Below, one piece after another: positions 26,638 through 35,171 of a stretch of 51,975 nucleotides of DNA. Made by a program: the position numbers and the translations under genes. The notes beneath the pieces are model-generated. The model ran no database searches. It was not told where the DNA came from and was given only the letters and a program-made list of their open reading frames with translations. Every line of letters starts with the position of its first letter. The first letter of the stretch is position 1. This stretch comes from an uncultured Prevotella sp. (GTDB lineage: Bacteria > Bacteroidota > Bacteroidia > Bacteroidales > Bacteroidaceae): NCBI GenBank assembly GCA_934254985.1, contig CAKQMS010000018.1, forward strand, positions 1 to 51,975, given 5' to 3'.

Positions 26638-27981
26638 ATGGCTGACAATAATAATAGACCTACTATCCTCGACTTCGGTGAGGAAGAAAAAGGTAATAGC
26701 ATAATAAAGGTCATCGGTGTAGGTGGTGGCGGTGGTAATGCCGTAAACCACATGTACCGTGATGGCATCCATGATGTTACGTTCGTACTCTGTAACACAG
26801 ACAACCAGGCGCTCAACGACTCTCCTGTTCCTGTACACCTCCAGCTTGGTAAGGAAGGACTTGGAGCTGGCAATAAGCCTGAGCGTGCTCGTCAGGCAGC
26901 AGAAGAAACCCTCGACGACATCAGAAATATGCTTAATGATGGCACCAAGATGGCTTTCATCACCGCAGGTATGGGTGGTGGAACTGGTACTGGTGCAGCT
27001 CCTGTCATCGCTCGTGTTAGCAAGGAGATGGGAATCCTTACTGTTGGTATCGTCACAATACCTTTCAAATTTGAAGGTCCAAAGAAAATCGACCAGGCTC
27101 TCGATGGTGTTGAGCAAATGGCCAAGCACGTAGACGCATTGCTCGTTATCAACAACGAGCGCTTGCGCGAGATATATCCCGACCTCGGAGTGCTTGATGC
27201 TTTTGCAAAGGCAGACGACACATTGAGTATTGCTGCCAAGAGTATTGCGGAGATTATCACCGTTCACGGACTCATCAACCTTGACTTCAACGATGTTAAG
27301 ACGGTGCTCAAAGATGGTGGTGTAGCTATCATGAGTACTGGTTTCGGACAGGGTGAAGGCAGAGTTAAAAATGCTATCAAAGATGCACTCAACTCTCCAT
27401 TGCTCAACGACAATGATGTCTTCAACTCTAAGAAGATTCTTCTTTCTATAACCTTCTCAAGCAATCAAGGTAAGTCGACTGGTCTTACCATGGACGAGAT
27501 GAATGATGTCAACGACTTCATGGCAAAGTTTGGCGACGACTTCGAACTTAAATGGGGATTGGCTCTCGACCCAGATCTTGAAGATAAGGTTAAGGTTACC
27601 ATCCTTGCAACAGGCTTCGGTATCGAAGATGTTGACGTAATGAGCAACCACAACCAAAAGCGCACACAGGAAGAGGCTGACCGCAGAGCAGAGGAGGCTG
27701 AGAAGAAAGCTGAAAAGCAAGATAGACGCAACAGATATTATAGAGACGACCCTAAGACACAGAACAAGCGTCGTCCACACATATATCTTTTCCGTCAGGA
27801 AGATCTCGACAACGAAGATGTAATCCTTGCTGTAGAGAACACACCAACCTACAAGCGTACACGTCAAACACTTGAAGAAATTCGTCGCCAGGCAAGTGGT
27901 ATCACTATGGCTACCGAAGACAAGAAAGAACCCGTACAGGGCGTAATCAGTTTCTCTGACGAGGATAAAGATTATCGTTAA
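26638..27981 (+). CDS. ftsZ: Cell division GTPase FtsZ
   Basis: Tubulin-like GTPase forming the Z ring. 447 residues. GTP-binding signature GGGTGTG at 113-119, N-terminal GVGGGGGNAVNHM near 27-39, and T7 loop NLDFNDVK near 213-220 are intact. The region after about residue 320 is charged and low complexity (Glu/Lys/Arg-rich). A candidate FtsA-binding peptide is NTPTYKRTR near 400-408, an internal position; the true C-terminus (GVISFSDEDKDYR) does not resemble the usual DxPxFLR tail. Last gene of the dcw cluster, followed by a terminator. Confidence 0.97.
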   Translation: MADNNNRPTILDFGEEEKGNSIIKVIGVGGGGGNAVNHMYRDGIHDVTFVLCNTDNQALNDSPVPVHLQLGKEGLGAGNKPERARQAAEETLDDIRNMLNDGTKMAFITAGMGGGTGTGAAPVIARVSKEMGILTVGIVTIPFKFEGPKKIDQALDGVEQMAKHVDALLVINNERLREIYPDLGVLDAFAKADDTLSIAAKSIAEIITVHGLINLDFNDVKTVLKDGGVAIMSTGFGQGEGRVKNAIKDALNSPLLNDNDVFNSKKILLSITFSSNQGKSTGLTMDEMNDVNDFMAKFGDDFELKWGLALDPDLEDKVKVTILATGFGIEDVDVMSNHNQKRTQEEADRRAEEAEKKAEKQDRRNRYYRDDPKTQNKRRPHIYLFRQEDLDNEDVILAVENTPTYKRTRQTLEEIRRQASGITMATEDKKEPVQGVISFSDEDKDYR

Positions 27982-27998
27982 CGGTCAAACACTATAAT

Positions 27999-28042
27999 AA
28001 AGACATATAGCAGCATCGCATGGTGCAACTATATGTCTTTTC
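27999..28042. terminator. Bidirectional terminator between ftsZ and recO
   Basis: AAAGACATATAG (27999-28010) pairs exactly with CTATATGTCTTT (28029-28040) around a loop containing further GCA/TGC pairing, with T-tracts at the ends. It closes the dcw cluster and the converging recO gene. Confidence 0.85.
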
Positions 28043-28079
28043 TTTTATACCTATATATAATAGCGCTTTATAAAATATA

Positions 28080-28802
28080 TCAAAACAACTCTCTCAAAAC
28101 ATCTAAGGTATGCATCTCAGGGAAACTTGGCACATGAATGCCGTAGTATTTCAGCAATACATCAAGCAACTGATTGCGCTCTTGCCGAGACATTTTGAAA
28201 AGATGCATATTCTCATAATTCATCCTTAGCAATGTCAACATCTTGCTTGCATCATTAGGCAACAACACGTCGGGATGAAAAGGTTTTGCCATACAAAATG
28301 TTCCACTACGCAAATCGAAAAAACATCCTTCTGTATAATCCTCTATGTTGGGCGAAAAACCTACAAACTTAGCAAGCCTCATCATAAAGACAAGATGAAA
28401 GTTGGAAATATGCTCTTCCTTACCATCAAGCCACTCCAAACTCGACCTTATATAATTATATAATAATGTGTTGCGCTGTTCATCCCTTGTAACAGCACAC
28501 AGAAATTCAGACAGAAACATCACGATACACATTTTCGAAGGATCTATCATCATAGAGCTATAAGGAAAAGCCAACGATGCAGACTTCAACGATTGCAGAC
28601 TTTTAGTCTGCCGTACATCGATTTCAATATCAAGCAAGGTGAGCGATTGAAAGAACGAGCGACGAAAACGAGCCTTAGGAGAATTGGAAATAGACGCCAC
28701 TACCGACACTCGTCCCAATTCTTCAGTAAACAGGTCGATAATAAATTTATTATCCCCATATTTCACCATTTTAAGCACTAACGCTTGTGTTTTTGTCAAC
28801 AT
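28080..28802 (-). CDS. recO: DNA repair protein RecO
   Basis: Recombination mediator helping RecA load on SSB-coated DNA in the RecFOR pathway. About 240 residues: an N-terminal OB fold (ALVLKMVKYGDNKFIIDLFT) and a helical C-terminal domain. Zinc cysteines are not evident, as in some RecO proteins. The frame is open ten codons further up (28832), but a -7 box lies inside that stretch, so the ATG at 28802 (MLTKTQALVLK) is chosen. That ATG begins only seven bases after the box, implying a nearly leaderless mRNA. Confidence 0.9.
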   Translation of the reverse strand: MLTKTQALVLKMVKYGDNKFIIDLFTEELGRVSVVASISNSPKARFRRSFFQSLTLLDIEIDVRQTKSLQSLKSASLAFPYSSMMIDPSKMCIVMFLSEFLCAVTRDEQRNTLLYNYIRSSLEWLDGKEEHISNFHLVFMMRLAKFVGFSPNIEDYTEGCFFDLRSGTFCMAKPFHPDVLLPNDASKMLTLLRMNYENMHLFKMSRQERNQLLDVLLKYYGIHVPSFPEMHTLDVLRELF

Positions 28803-28809
28803 ATCAGTG

Positions 28810-28817
28810 CAAAAGTA
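28810..28817 (-). promoter_or_regulatory. -7 box of recO, seven bases before the start codon
   Basis: On the minus strand TACTTTTG, then CACTGAT, then ATG. It decides the recO start and predicts an mRNA with almost no leader. Confidence 0.6.
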
Positions 28818-28880
28818 CAAAAAATCAAGCATTTATGAAAAATTTCTCTCGAAAAATTTGCAGCATTAAAATAAATGCAG

Positions 28881-28888
28881 TACCTTTG
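28881..28888 (+). promoter_or_regulatory. -7 box for the tRNA-Glu-rpsT unit
   Basis: TACCTTTG, 20 nt before the first base of tRNA-Glu. It is the only box seen upstream of tRNA-Glu and rpsT. Confidence 0.7.
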
Positions 28889-28907
28889 CATCCGCTAAAT
28901 AAGCCAT

Positions 28908-28979
28908 GGTCCCTTCGTCTATCGGTTAGGACGAGAGATTTTCATTCTCTAAAGAGCAGTTCGATTCTGCTAGGGACTA
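28908..28979 (+). tRNA. tRNA-Glu (TTC)
   Basis: The acceptor GGTCCCT (28908-28914) pairs with AGGGACT (28972-28978), the outermost pair being G-U. The D arm starts GTCTATCGG, the anticodon loop contains TTC (Glu), and the T arm AGCAG-TTCGATT-CTGCT is perfect. The discriminator is A28979. No CCA is encoded. It lies 27 nt before rpsT with no terminator between, so the two are probably cotranscribed. Confidence 0.92.
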
Positions 28980-29006
28980 CAAGAAAATAAAAAGAATAAT
29001 ATAAAG

Positions 29007-29261
29007 ATGGCAAATCACAAATCATCAGTTAAAAGAATTCGTCAGACGAAGACTAAGACTTTGCACAATAAGTATTATGCAAAGACAATGCGCAACGCTG
29101 TACGTAAGCTTCGCGCTATGACTGACAAGGAAGAGGCTGTAAAGCTCTATCCTACAGTACAGAAGATGCTTGACAAGTTGGCTAAGACCAACATCATCCA
29201 CAAGAACAAGGCTGCAAACTTGAAGTCAAGCCTCGCCCTCCACATCAACAGCTTGGGCTAA
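29007..29261 (+). CDS. rpsT: 30S ribosomal protein S20
   Basis: Small basic protein (84 residues) of the 30S subunit body, binding 16S rRNA. Starts [20 protein letters not shown], the usual S20 N-terminus, then the helical [12 protein letters not shown] block and [19 protein letters not shown] at the end. Standard length. Downstream of tRNA-Glu and upstream of a GNRA-loop terminator. Confidence 0.97.
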   Translation: MANHKSSVKRIRQTKTKTLHNKYYAKTMRNAVRKLRAMTDKEEAVKLYPTVQKMLDKLAKTNIIHKNKAANLKSSLALHINSLG

Positions 29262-29299
29262 TTATAGGCTTTGGCTGCAAATGGCAGACAAAAGATAAA

Positions 29300-29336
29300 T
29301 AGGTCATAAACCGCAAGGTTTATGACCTAATTCTTT
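29300..29336 (+). terminator. Terminator of tRNA-Glu-rpsT
   Basis: The stem TAGGTCATAAACC/GGTTTATGACCTA (29300-29312 with 29317-29329) closes a GCAA tetraloop and leads into a T-rich stretch. Confidence 0.88.
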
Positions 29337-29399
29337 TTATATCTATACCAACCTATATATACCTTCCTAACGCTTATTATCCTCCTACCTCCTTAACAC

Positions 29400-29530
29400 A
29401 ATTGCATTAAATTACGCAATTAACTTCCCCTTTCGACTAACCTACTGTTAGTAGGTCATCGAAGCCTGCTTCGATGGCCAACGAAGCAAGCTTCATTTGC
29501 CAATGAAGCCTGTTGCGTTTTCCGCAACAC
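29400..29530. repeat. Cluster of short palindromes between rpsT and gyrB
   Basis: Five hairpin-forming sequences follow closely: ATTGC/GCAAT around 29401-29420; CCTACT-GTT-AGTAGG near 29441-29455; CATCGAAG-CCTG-CTTCGATG near 29457-29476; GAAGC-AA-GCTTC; and GTTGCG-TTTTC-CGCAAC at about 29512-29528. The core AAGC/GCTT recurs. No coding potential; the remainder of this 374-bp gap holds the rpsT terminator and gyrB promoter. Confidence 0.6.
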
Positions 29531-29604
29531 TTTTTGAGCTTAATTATTGCAACTTACTACAAAAATCAACCATAAAAATATTTCGTTAATTCAATTATTT
29601 TTTA

Positions 29605-29612
29605 TATCTTTG
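29605..29612 (+). promoter_or_regulatory. -7 box of gyrB
   Basis: TATCTTTG followed by CAC, 23 nt before the gyrB ATG and preceded by a T-rich stretch. Confidence 0.7.
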
Positions 29613-29635
29613 CACAATATAAGCATTATATAAAA

Positions 29636-31606
29636 ATGGAAGAAAATCAGAACACAGAAAATAATTATTCCGCCAGTAACATCCAGGTGCTGGAAGGTCT
29701 TGAGGCCGTTCGTAAGCGCCCTGCCATGTATATTGGCGATATTAGTGAGAAAGGTCTTCACCATCTTGTAAACGAGACCGTCGACAACTCTATCGACGAG
29801 GCTATGGCTGGTTATTGTACCGATATCGAGGTTACAATCAACGAAGACGAGTCTATCACCGTACAAGACAACGGTCGTGGTATCCCTGTTGATATGCACG
29901 AGAAGTTGCACAAGAGCGCCCTTGAAGTGGTAATGACTGTGCTCCACGCCGGAGGTAAGTTCGACAAGGGTTCCTACAAGGTCAGCGGTGGTCTCCATGG
30001 TGTTGGTGTAAGCTGTGTTAACGCTTTGTCTACCCACATGATGTCACAGGTATTCCGCGATGGCAAAATCTATCAGCAGGAATACGAGAAAGGAAAGCCT
30101 TTGTATCCTGTAAAGGTGGTTGGCGAAACCGAACTTAGAGGTACTCGCCAGCAGTTCTGGCCAGATTCAACAATCTTCACTACCACACACTATCAGTGGG
30201 ATATCATCGCACGCCGTATGCGTGAGCTTGCTTACCTCAACGCAGGTATCCGCATCACTCTTCGCGACCTTCGCCCAGACGAGGAAGGCAAGACAAAGGA
30301 AGAAGTATTCCATGCAAAGGATGGTTTGAAGGAGTTTGTTCGCTACGTAGACCGTCACCGTCAGCACTTGTTCGACGATGTTATCTATCTCAAGACAGAG
30401 AAGAACAATATTCCTATCGAGGTGGCTGTGATGTACAACACCGACTATTCTGAGAATATCCACTCATACGTCAACAATATCAACACCATAGAGGGCGGTA
30501 CACACCTCACAGGTTTCCGAATGGCTCTCACCCGCACTCTGAAAGCATATGCAGAGGCAGACCCTACTATCTCTAAGCAGATAGAGAAGGCAAAGGTAGA
30601 TATTGCACCAGAGGACTTCCGTGAAGGTCTTACTGCAGTTATCTCTATCAAGGTTGCCGAGCCACAGTTCGAAGGTCAGACAAAGACTAAGCTTGGCAAT
30701 AGCGAGGTGCAGGGTGCGGTTCAGCAGGCTGTTAACGAGGCTCTCTCTTACTATCTCGAGGAGCATCCTACAGAGGCTAAGCAGATTTGCGAAAAGGTGG
30801 TGCTTGCTGCTACAGCACGTATCGCAGCTCGCAAGGCTCGCGAGAGTGTACAGCGCAAGACTGTTATGACAGGTGGCGGATTGCCTGGCAAGCTTGCCGA
30901 CTGTTCTAATAAGGACCCAAAGAATTGCGAGATATTCCTTGTCGAGGGTGACTCTGCGGGAGGTTCTGCCAAGCAGGGTCGCGACCGCTATACACAGGCC
31001 ATCCTTCCTTTACGCGGAAAAATTCTTAACGTAGAAAAGGTACAATGGCACAAGGTATTCGAAGCTGAGTCTGTAATGAATATCATCCAGTCTATCGGAG
31101 TTCGCTTCGGTGTAGATGGCGAAGATTCTAAGGAGGCTAACACAGATAAGCTGCGCTACGACAAGATTATCATCATGACCGATGCCGACGTCGATGGTTC
31201 TCACATCGACACCCTTATCATGACATTGTTCTATCGCTTCATGCCAAAGGTTATTCAGGAAGGTCACCTCTACATCGCTACTCCACCATTGTACAAGTGT
31301 ACATACAAGAAGTTCAGCGAGTATTGCTACACCGAGCAGCAGCGCCAGGCTTTCATCGACAAGTATGTTGATGGCCGCGACGACGACAAGGCTTTGCACA
31401 CACAGCGCTACAAAGGTCTTGGTGAGATGAACCCTTCTCAGCTTTGGGAAACCACTATGGATCCTAAGAGCCGTCTGCTGAAGCAGGTTACTATCGAGAA
31501 TGCAGCCGAGGCTGATGAGATTTTCTCTATGCTCATGGGCGACGATGTAGAGCCACGTCGTGAATTCATTGAGAAGAATGCTACATATGCTAATATCGAC
31601 GCATAA
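29636..31606 (+). CDS. gyrB: DNA gyrase subunit B
   Basis: ATPase subunit of DNA gyrase, which introduces negative supercoils. 656 residues, the short form lacking the insert of the E. coli protein (804). GHKL ATP site: NETVDNSIDEAMAGY, DNGRGIPVD and YKVSGGLHGVGVS. The transducer contains the QTKTKLGN loop lysine. The Toprim domain has LVEGDSAGGSAKQGRDR and MTDADVDGSHIDTL. A ParE identity is less likely given the PLRGKILNVEKVQWHKVFE segment and length typical of Bacteroidetes GyrB. Confidence 0.94.
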   Translation: MEENQNTENNYSASNIQVLEGLEAVRKRPAMYIGDISEKGLHHLVNETVDNSIDEAMAGYCTDIEVTINEDESITVQDNGRGIPVDMHEKLHKSALEVVMTVLHAGGKFDKGSYKVSGGLHGVGVSCVNALSTHMMSQVFRDGKIYQQEYEKGKPLYPVKVVGETELRGTRQQFWPDSTIFTTTHYQWDIIARRMRELAYLNAGIRITLRDLRPDEEGKTKEEVFHAKDGLKEFVRYVDRHRQHLFDDVIYLKTEKNNIPIEVAVMYNTDYSENIHSYVNNINTIEGGTHLTGFRMALTRTLKAYAEADPTISKQIEKAKVDIAPEDFREGLTAVISIKVAEPQFEGQTKTKLGNSEVQGAVQQAVNEALSYYLEEHPTEAKQICEKVVLAATARIAARKARESVQRKTVMTGGGLPGKLADCSNKDPKNCEIFLVEGDSAGGSAKQGRDRYTQAILPLRGKILNVEKVQWHKVFEAESVMNIIQSIGVRFGVDGEDSKEANTDKLRYDKIIIMTDADVDGSHIDTLIMTLFYRFMPKVIQEGHLYIATPPLYKCTYKKFSEYCYTEQQRQAFIDKYVDGRDDDKALHTQRYKGLGEMNPSQLWETTMDPKSRLLKQVTIENAAEADEIFSMLMGDDVEPRREFIEKNATYANIDA

Positions 31607-31624
31607 TATTTAAACCATAATACT

Positions 31625-31670
31625 AAAGGGGAACTCTGTAGGGCCACAAAGGCTTCAGGGTTCCCTTTTT
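31625..31670 (+). terminator. Terminator or attenuator after gyrB
   Basis: GGGAAC (31629-31634) pairs with GTTCCC (31660-31665), and the stem extends inward through a CTG/CAG block, followed by a T-tract. It ends 20 nt before the GH95 start, leaving no room for another promoter of the usual kind. Confidence 0.75.
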
Positions 31671-31689
31671 AAAAATCCTTTAAGCAGTA

Positions 31690-34080
31690 ATGAAACTATT
31701 ATCTAAATCTACGGCAATCCTACTTGCCTTGACAAGCTTCGGCAATGCCTATGCCGAACAACTACCTATGCGCCTATGGTACAACCGTCCTGCGGTGTTT
31801 TTTGAAGAAGCCTTGCCTATCGGCAACGGTAAAATGGGCGCCATGATATATGGCGGTGTTGACGACAACACACTTTACCTCAACGACATCACACTATGGA
31901 CAGGCAAACCTGTTGACCACAATCTCGACAAGGATGCTCACACATGGTTGCCAAAGGTGCGTGAAGCTCTTTTCAATGAAGACTATCGTAAGGCAGAAGA
32001 CCTGCAGAAACATATCCAAGGTCCTAACAGCCAATACTATCAGCCTCTTGCCACACTTCATATCTACGATGAAATGGGCAAAAAAGCCACAAACTATTAC
32101 CGTTCGCTAAGTATAGATAGCGCTATCTGTCGCGATTCTTATACCATCAACGGTGTAAACTATAGTCGTGAATACTTTGCTTCAAACCCTGACAAGCTCA
32201 TCGCTATTCGTCTGAAAGCAGATAAGTCAGGAGCTATCACTCAGCAAATAATGCTTACTGGTCAGACTCCTCACAAGGTGAAAGCAAGCAACAATCAGCT
32301 CACTATGACTGGTCATGCTGTTGGCGACCCACTCAACTCAGTACACTTCTGCACCATCCTGCAGGCAAATGCCAAAGATGGTACTATCAGCGCCACAGAC
32401 TCTTCATTATATATAAAAGGTGCAACCGACGTTACTATCTATATCGTAAACGAAACCAGCTTCAATGGCTCCGATAAGCATCCTGTTACGCAGGGCGCTC
32501 CATATATAGAGGCTGCAGCCGACGACATTTGGCACACCAAGAACCATAAATACGATGAATTCTTATCGCGCCATGTTGCCGACTATAGCAAGTATTTCTC
32601 TCGCCTATCGTTCACCCTCGATGGAGCTAAATACAATTACGACATTCCTACCGACTCTTTGCTAAAGCAATATACCGACAAGGGTGGACAGAGCCGTTAC
32701 CTCGAAATGCTATATATGCAATATGGTAGATATCTGCTTATATCTTGCTCTCGAACACCTGGTGTACCAGCCAACTTGCAAGGCCTATGGGCAAACAAGC
32801 TATATTCGCCTTGGCGAGGCAACTACACAGTAAATATCAACCTTGAGGAAAACTATTGGCCAGCCGAAGTTGCCAACCTCTCTGAAATGGCAATGCCACT
32901 ATGGGACTTCATGCAACAGTTGGCAAAGAATGGTAGCTACGTGGCTAAAAACTACTACGGTATAAACCGCGGATGGTGTTCAAGCCATAATAGCGACCTA
33001 TGGGCAATGGCAAACCCTGTGGGCGAGAAACACGAAAGTACCACATGGAGCAACTGGAATATGGGATTAGCTTGGCTTTCGCAAGCTCTATGGGAACACT
33101 ATGCCTTCACTATGGACAAGCAATTCCTCGCTACTACAGCTCTCCCAATCCTTAAAGGCGCTACTGAGTTTTGCGAAGATTGGCTCATAGAGAATCCTCA
33201 CAAAAAGGGCGAACTCTTCACAGCTCCTTCTACAAGTCCAGAGAACAAATACCGCTTGGCTGATGGTTTCAAGGGTGGCACATGCTATGGTGGTACTGCC
33301 GACCTCGCCATCATTCGCGAGTTATTCAACAACACTATTGCTGCAAGCAAAATCTGTGATGGCACCACATTGGCATCAGTAGAAGACAAACTACAGCGCC
33401 TGCATCCTTACACCGTAGGCAAGATGGGCGACATCAACGAATGGTATTTCGATTGGGACGACGAGGACTTCCAGCATCGTCATCAGAGCCATCTCATCGG
33501 CCTATACCCAGGTCATCAGATAACTCCTATCAAGACTCCTGACCTTGCAAAGGCTTCAGTCCGCAGTCTTGAGATAAAGGGCGATAAGACAACAGGATGG
33601 AGCACAGGATGGAGAATAAACCTTTGGGCTCGCCTCAATCGTCCTGACCAAGCATACCATATTTATCAGAAGTTGCTCACCTACGTGAGTCCTGATGAAT
33701 ACAAAGGTCCTGACCGTCGCAGAAGCGGAGGCACCTACCCTAACCTCTTCGATGCTCACCCACCTTTCCAGATAGATGGCAACTTTGGCGGTACTGCTGG
33801 CGTATGCGAGATGCTTGTGCAGAGTTCGCTTGAGCTAACTGCTGCCAACCAGCCAATGGCTACTATCACCCTCCTTCCTGCATTGCCAAACGAATGGAGC
33901 AAGGGCGAAATAAAGGGTATCAAAGCTCGTGGCGGTTATACTATCGACATGAAATGGGCTAACGGCAAGGTTGTAGAGGCTATTATAACAGCTTCTGTCA
34001 ACGGCAAAGCCACCATCAACTACAATGGCTCATCAAAGCAAATATCTCTCAAAGCAGGTAAAAAGAAAGTACTGAAGTAA
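31690..34080 (+). CDS. Glycoside hydrolase family 95 (alpha-L-fucosidase family)
   Basis: Secreted enzyme of 796 residues with a signal peptide (MKLLSKSTAILLALTSFGNA). GH95 enzymes release terminal alpha-1,2-L-fucose (some act on L-galactose) from host glycans or plant polymers. Landmarks: N-terminal RLWYNRPAVFFEEALPIGNG and YLNDITLWTG blocks, the catalytic-region NINLEENYWPAE, the HRHQSHLIGLYPGHQI block, and FQIDGNFGG with the late catalytic Asp. The two Asn of NIN, the acidic residues before HRH and this Asp agree with residues known from bifidobacterial AfcA. No Cys lipobox, so probably periplasmic. The next gene follows after 40 bp. Confidence 0.9.
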   Translation: MKLLSKSTAILLALTSFGNAYAEQLPMRLWYNRPAVFFEEALPIGNGKMGAMIYGGVDDNTLYLNDITLWTGKPVDHNLDKDAHTWLPKVREALFNEDYRKAEDLQKHIQGPNSQYYQPLATLHIYDEMGKKATNYYRSLSIDSAICRDSYTINGVNYSREYFASNPDKLIAIRLKADKSGAITQQIMLTGQTPHKVKASNNQLTMTGHAVGDPLNSVHFCTILQANAKDGTISATDSSLYIKGATDVTIYIVNETSFNGSDKHPVTQGAPYIEAAADDIWHTKNHKYDEFLSRHVADYSKYFSRLSFTLDGAKYNYDIPTDSLLKQYTDKGGQSRYLEMLYMQYGRYLLISCSRTPGVPANLQGLWANKLYSPWRGNYTVNINLEENYWPAEVANLSEMAMPLWDFMQQLAKNGSYVAKNYYGINRGWCSSHNSDLWAMANPVGEKHESTTWSNWNMGLAWLSQALWEHYAFTMDKQFLATTALPILKGATEFCEDWLIENPHKKGELFTAPSTSPENKYRLADGFKGGTCYGGTADLAIIRELFNNTIAASKICDGTTLASVEDKLQRLHPYTVGKMGDINEWYFDWDDEDFQHRHQSHLIGLYPGHQITPIKTPDLAKASVRSLEIKGDKTTGWSTGWRINLWARLNRPDQAYHIYQKLLTYVSPDEYKGPDRRRSGGTYPNLFDAHPPFQIDGNFGGTAGVCEMLVQSSLELTAANQPMATITLLPALPNEWSKGEIKGIKARGGYTIDMKWANGKVVEAIITASVNGKATINYNGSSKQISLKAGKKKVLK

Positions 34081-34120
34081 AGAATACATATATATAAAAG
34101 GAATATTTTCAATTTTAACG

Positions 34121-35020
34121 ATGCTTAGACTATTGGTTATCATATCATGCATGTTGTCCACATTGATGGCAATGGCTCAGGAGTACAACCTACGTTGGAT
34201 TTCTTCGCCAAGCGTTGACTCTACTGCTCAGATATGGTATCGCAACCAATACGTACATCATAAGAAAATAAAGAAAGCCTACGTCTGCATAGCCACTACT
34301 GGCTATGCAGACCTTTATATAAATCGTCGCAACGCAAGTCGCTATTATCTTGCGCCCTACCGACAGCCATATTCCAACGACCCTGTTTCTACTACCTACG
34401 ACATCACTCGCTTTTCGCGTAGCGATACCACTACCATTGCCGTATGGTATTCACCTTCATACCCACATATCAACAATCGCCAACTATCCCTTATCTATTA
34501 TGGCACCTATCAGGATGGCTCATCATTCTCTTTTACTTCCGACGAATCTTGGCTCTGCCGCCCATCATGCTCGCAGTTTAATAACAAAGGTAGCGAGACT
34601 ATCGACGGTAGAATCGATAAAAATGAGTGGAAGGCTAATCAAATCAACGACCTTGCATTATGGCAAGGATGCAAAAAGCAGCCCATTTCACCGAATGAAT
34701 ATCCCCATTCCACCGATAACCTCAATAATACCATAGAGAGTATCATTCCCTATCGCTACTTCGATGTAGAAAAAGATACCATAACCTATGATTTCGGTTT
34801 AGGCTTCATTGGCTTTGCCCGTGTTACCCTTCGTGGTGCGAGAAAGGGCGAACGTATTTTCATTGGCGACATGGAATATATCTGCAGCGGTCAGCTTGAT
34901 GAGCAAGCTTGCCTACGCTTCACCACAATGCCTGTCCGCAAACTAACTATCTATGGCGACAATAAGTTTCGTGCTGACCATATAGTAAATGTAGAAGGCA
35001 TTAGCATAATAAGCCACTAA
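34121..35020 (+). CDS. Secreted protein like the accessory domains of alpha-L-rhamnosidases
   Basis: A 299-residue protein with a signal peptide ending near MAMAQ. It opens with RWISSP and contains beta-rich segments typical of the N-terminal domains of GH78 rhamnosidases: CIATTGYADLYINRRNAS, YDITRFSRSDTTTIAVWYSP, then YDFGLGFIGFARVTLRGARK and EYICSGQLDEQACLRFT. The (alpha/alpha)6 catalytic domain that should follow is absent and the frame stops cleanly. It may bind carbohydrate for the GH95 enzyme, or be a remnant of a longer enzyme. Probably cotranscribed with the GH95 gene. Confidence 0.6.
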   Translation: MLRLLVIISCMLSTLMAMAQEYNLRWISSPSVDSTAQIWYRNQYVHHKKIKKAYVCIATTGYADLYINRRNASRYYLAPYRQPYSNDPVSTTYDITRFSRSDTTTIAVWYSPSYPHINNRQLSLIYYGTYQDGSSFSFTSDESWLCRPSCSQFNNKGSETIDGRIDKNEWKANQINDLALWQGCKKQPISPNEYPHSTDNLNNTIESIIPYRYFDVEKDTITYDFGLGFIGFARVTLRGARKGERIFIGDMEYICSGQLDEQACLRFTTMPVRKLTIYGDNKFRADHIVNVEGISIISH

Positions 35021-35114
35021 TAAGGTATATCAACTCACACTTTATTAGTTTACTAATATCAGAAGATTGGTAAGATAAATCGACCAATTATCGACACTTT
35101 CTTGTACTTTTCTG

Positions 35115-35144
35115 TTGACAATTCAACCAAATTATGTATATTTG
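35115..35144 (+). promoter_or_regulatory. Promoter of the AraC-type regulator (-33 and -7)
   Basis: TTG at 35115-35117, then 19 bases, then TATATTTG at 35137-35144: good spacing for a Bacteroidetes promoter. The TTG could be mistaken for a start codon of a longer reading frame, but it would lie upstream of the transcription start near 35150. Confidence 0.7.
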
Positions 35145-35171
35145 CAAAAGAAACAGAAAAGAAAAGGAAAA

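Noticed and set aside
29605..31606. Replication origin near gyrB
   Set aside because: No dnaA, dnaN or recF adjacent and no cluster of DnaA boxes; the palindromes before gyrB differ from one another.
35115..35171. Upstream TTG start for the AraC-type regulator
   Set aside because: The TTG is the -33 element of a well-spaced promoter; the ATG at 35172 follows an A/G-rich leader.
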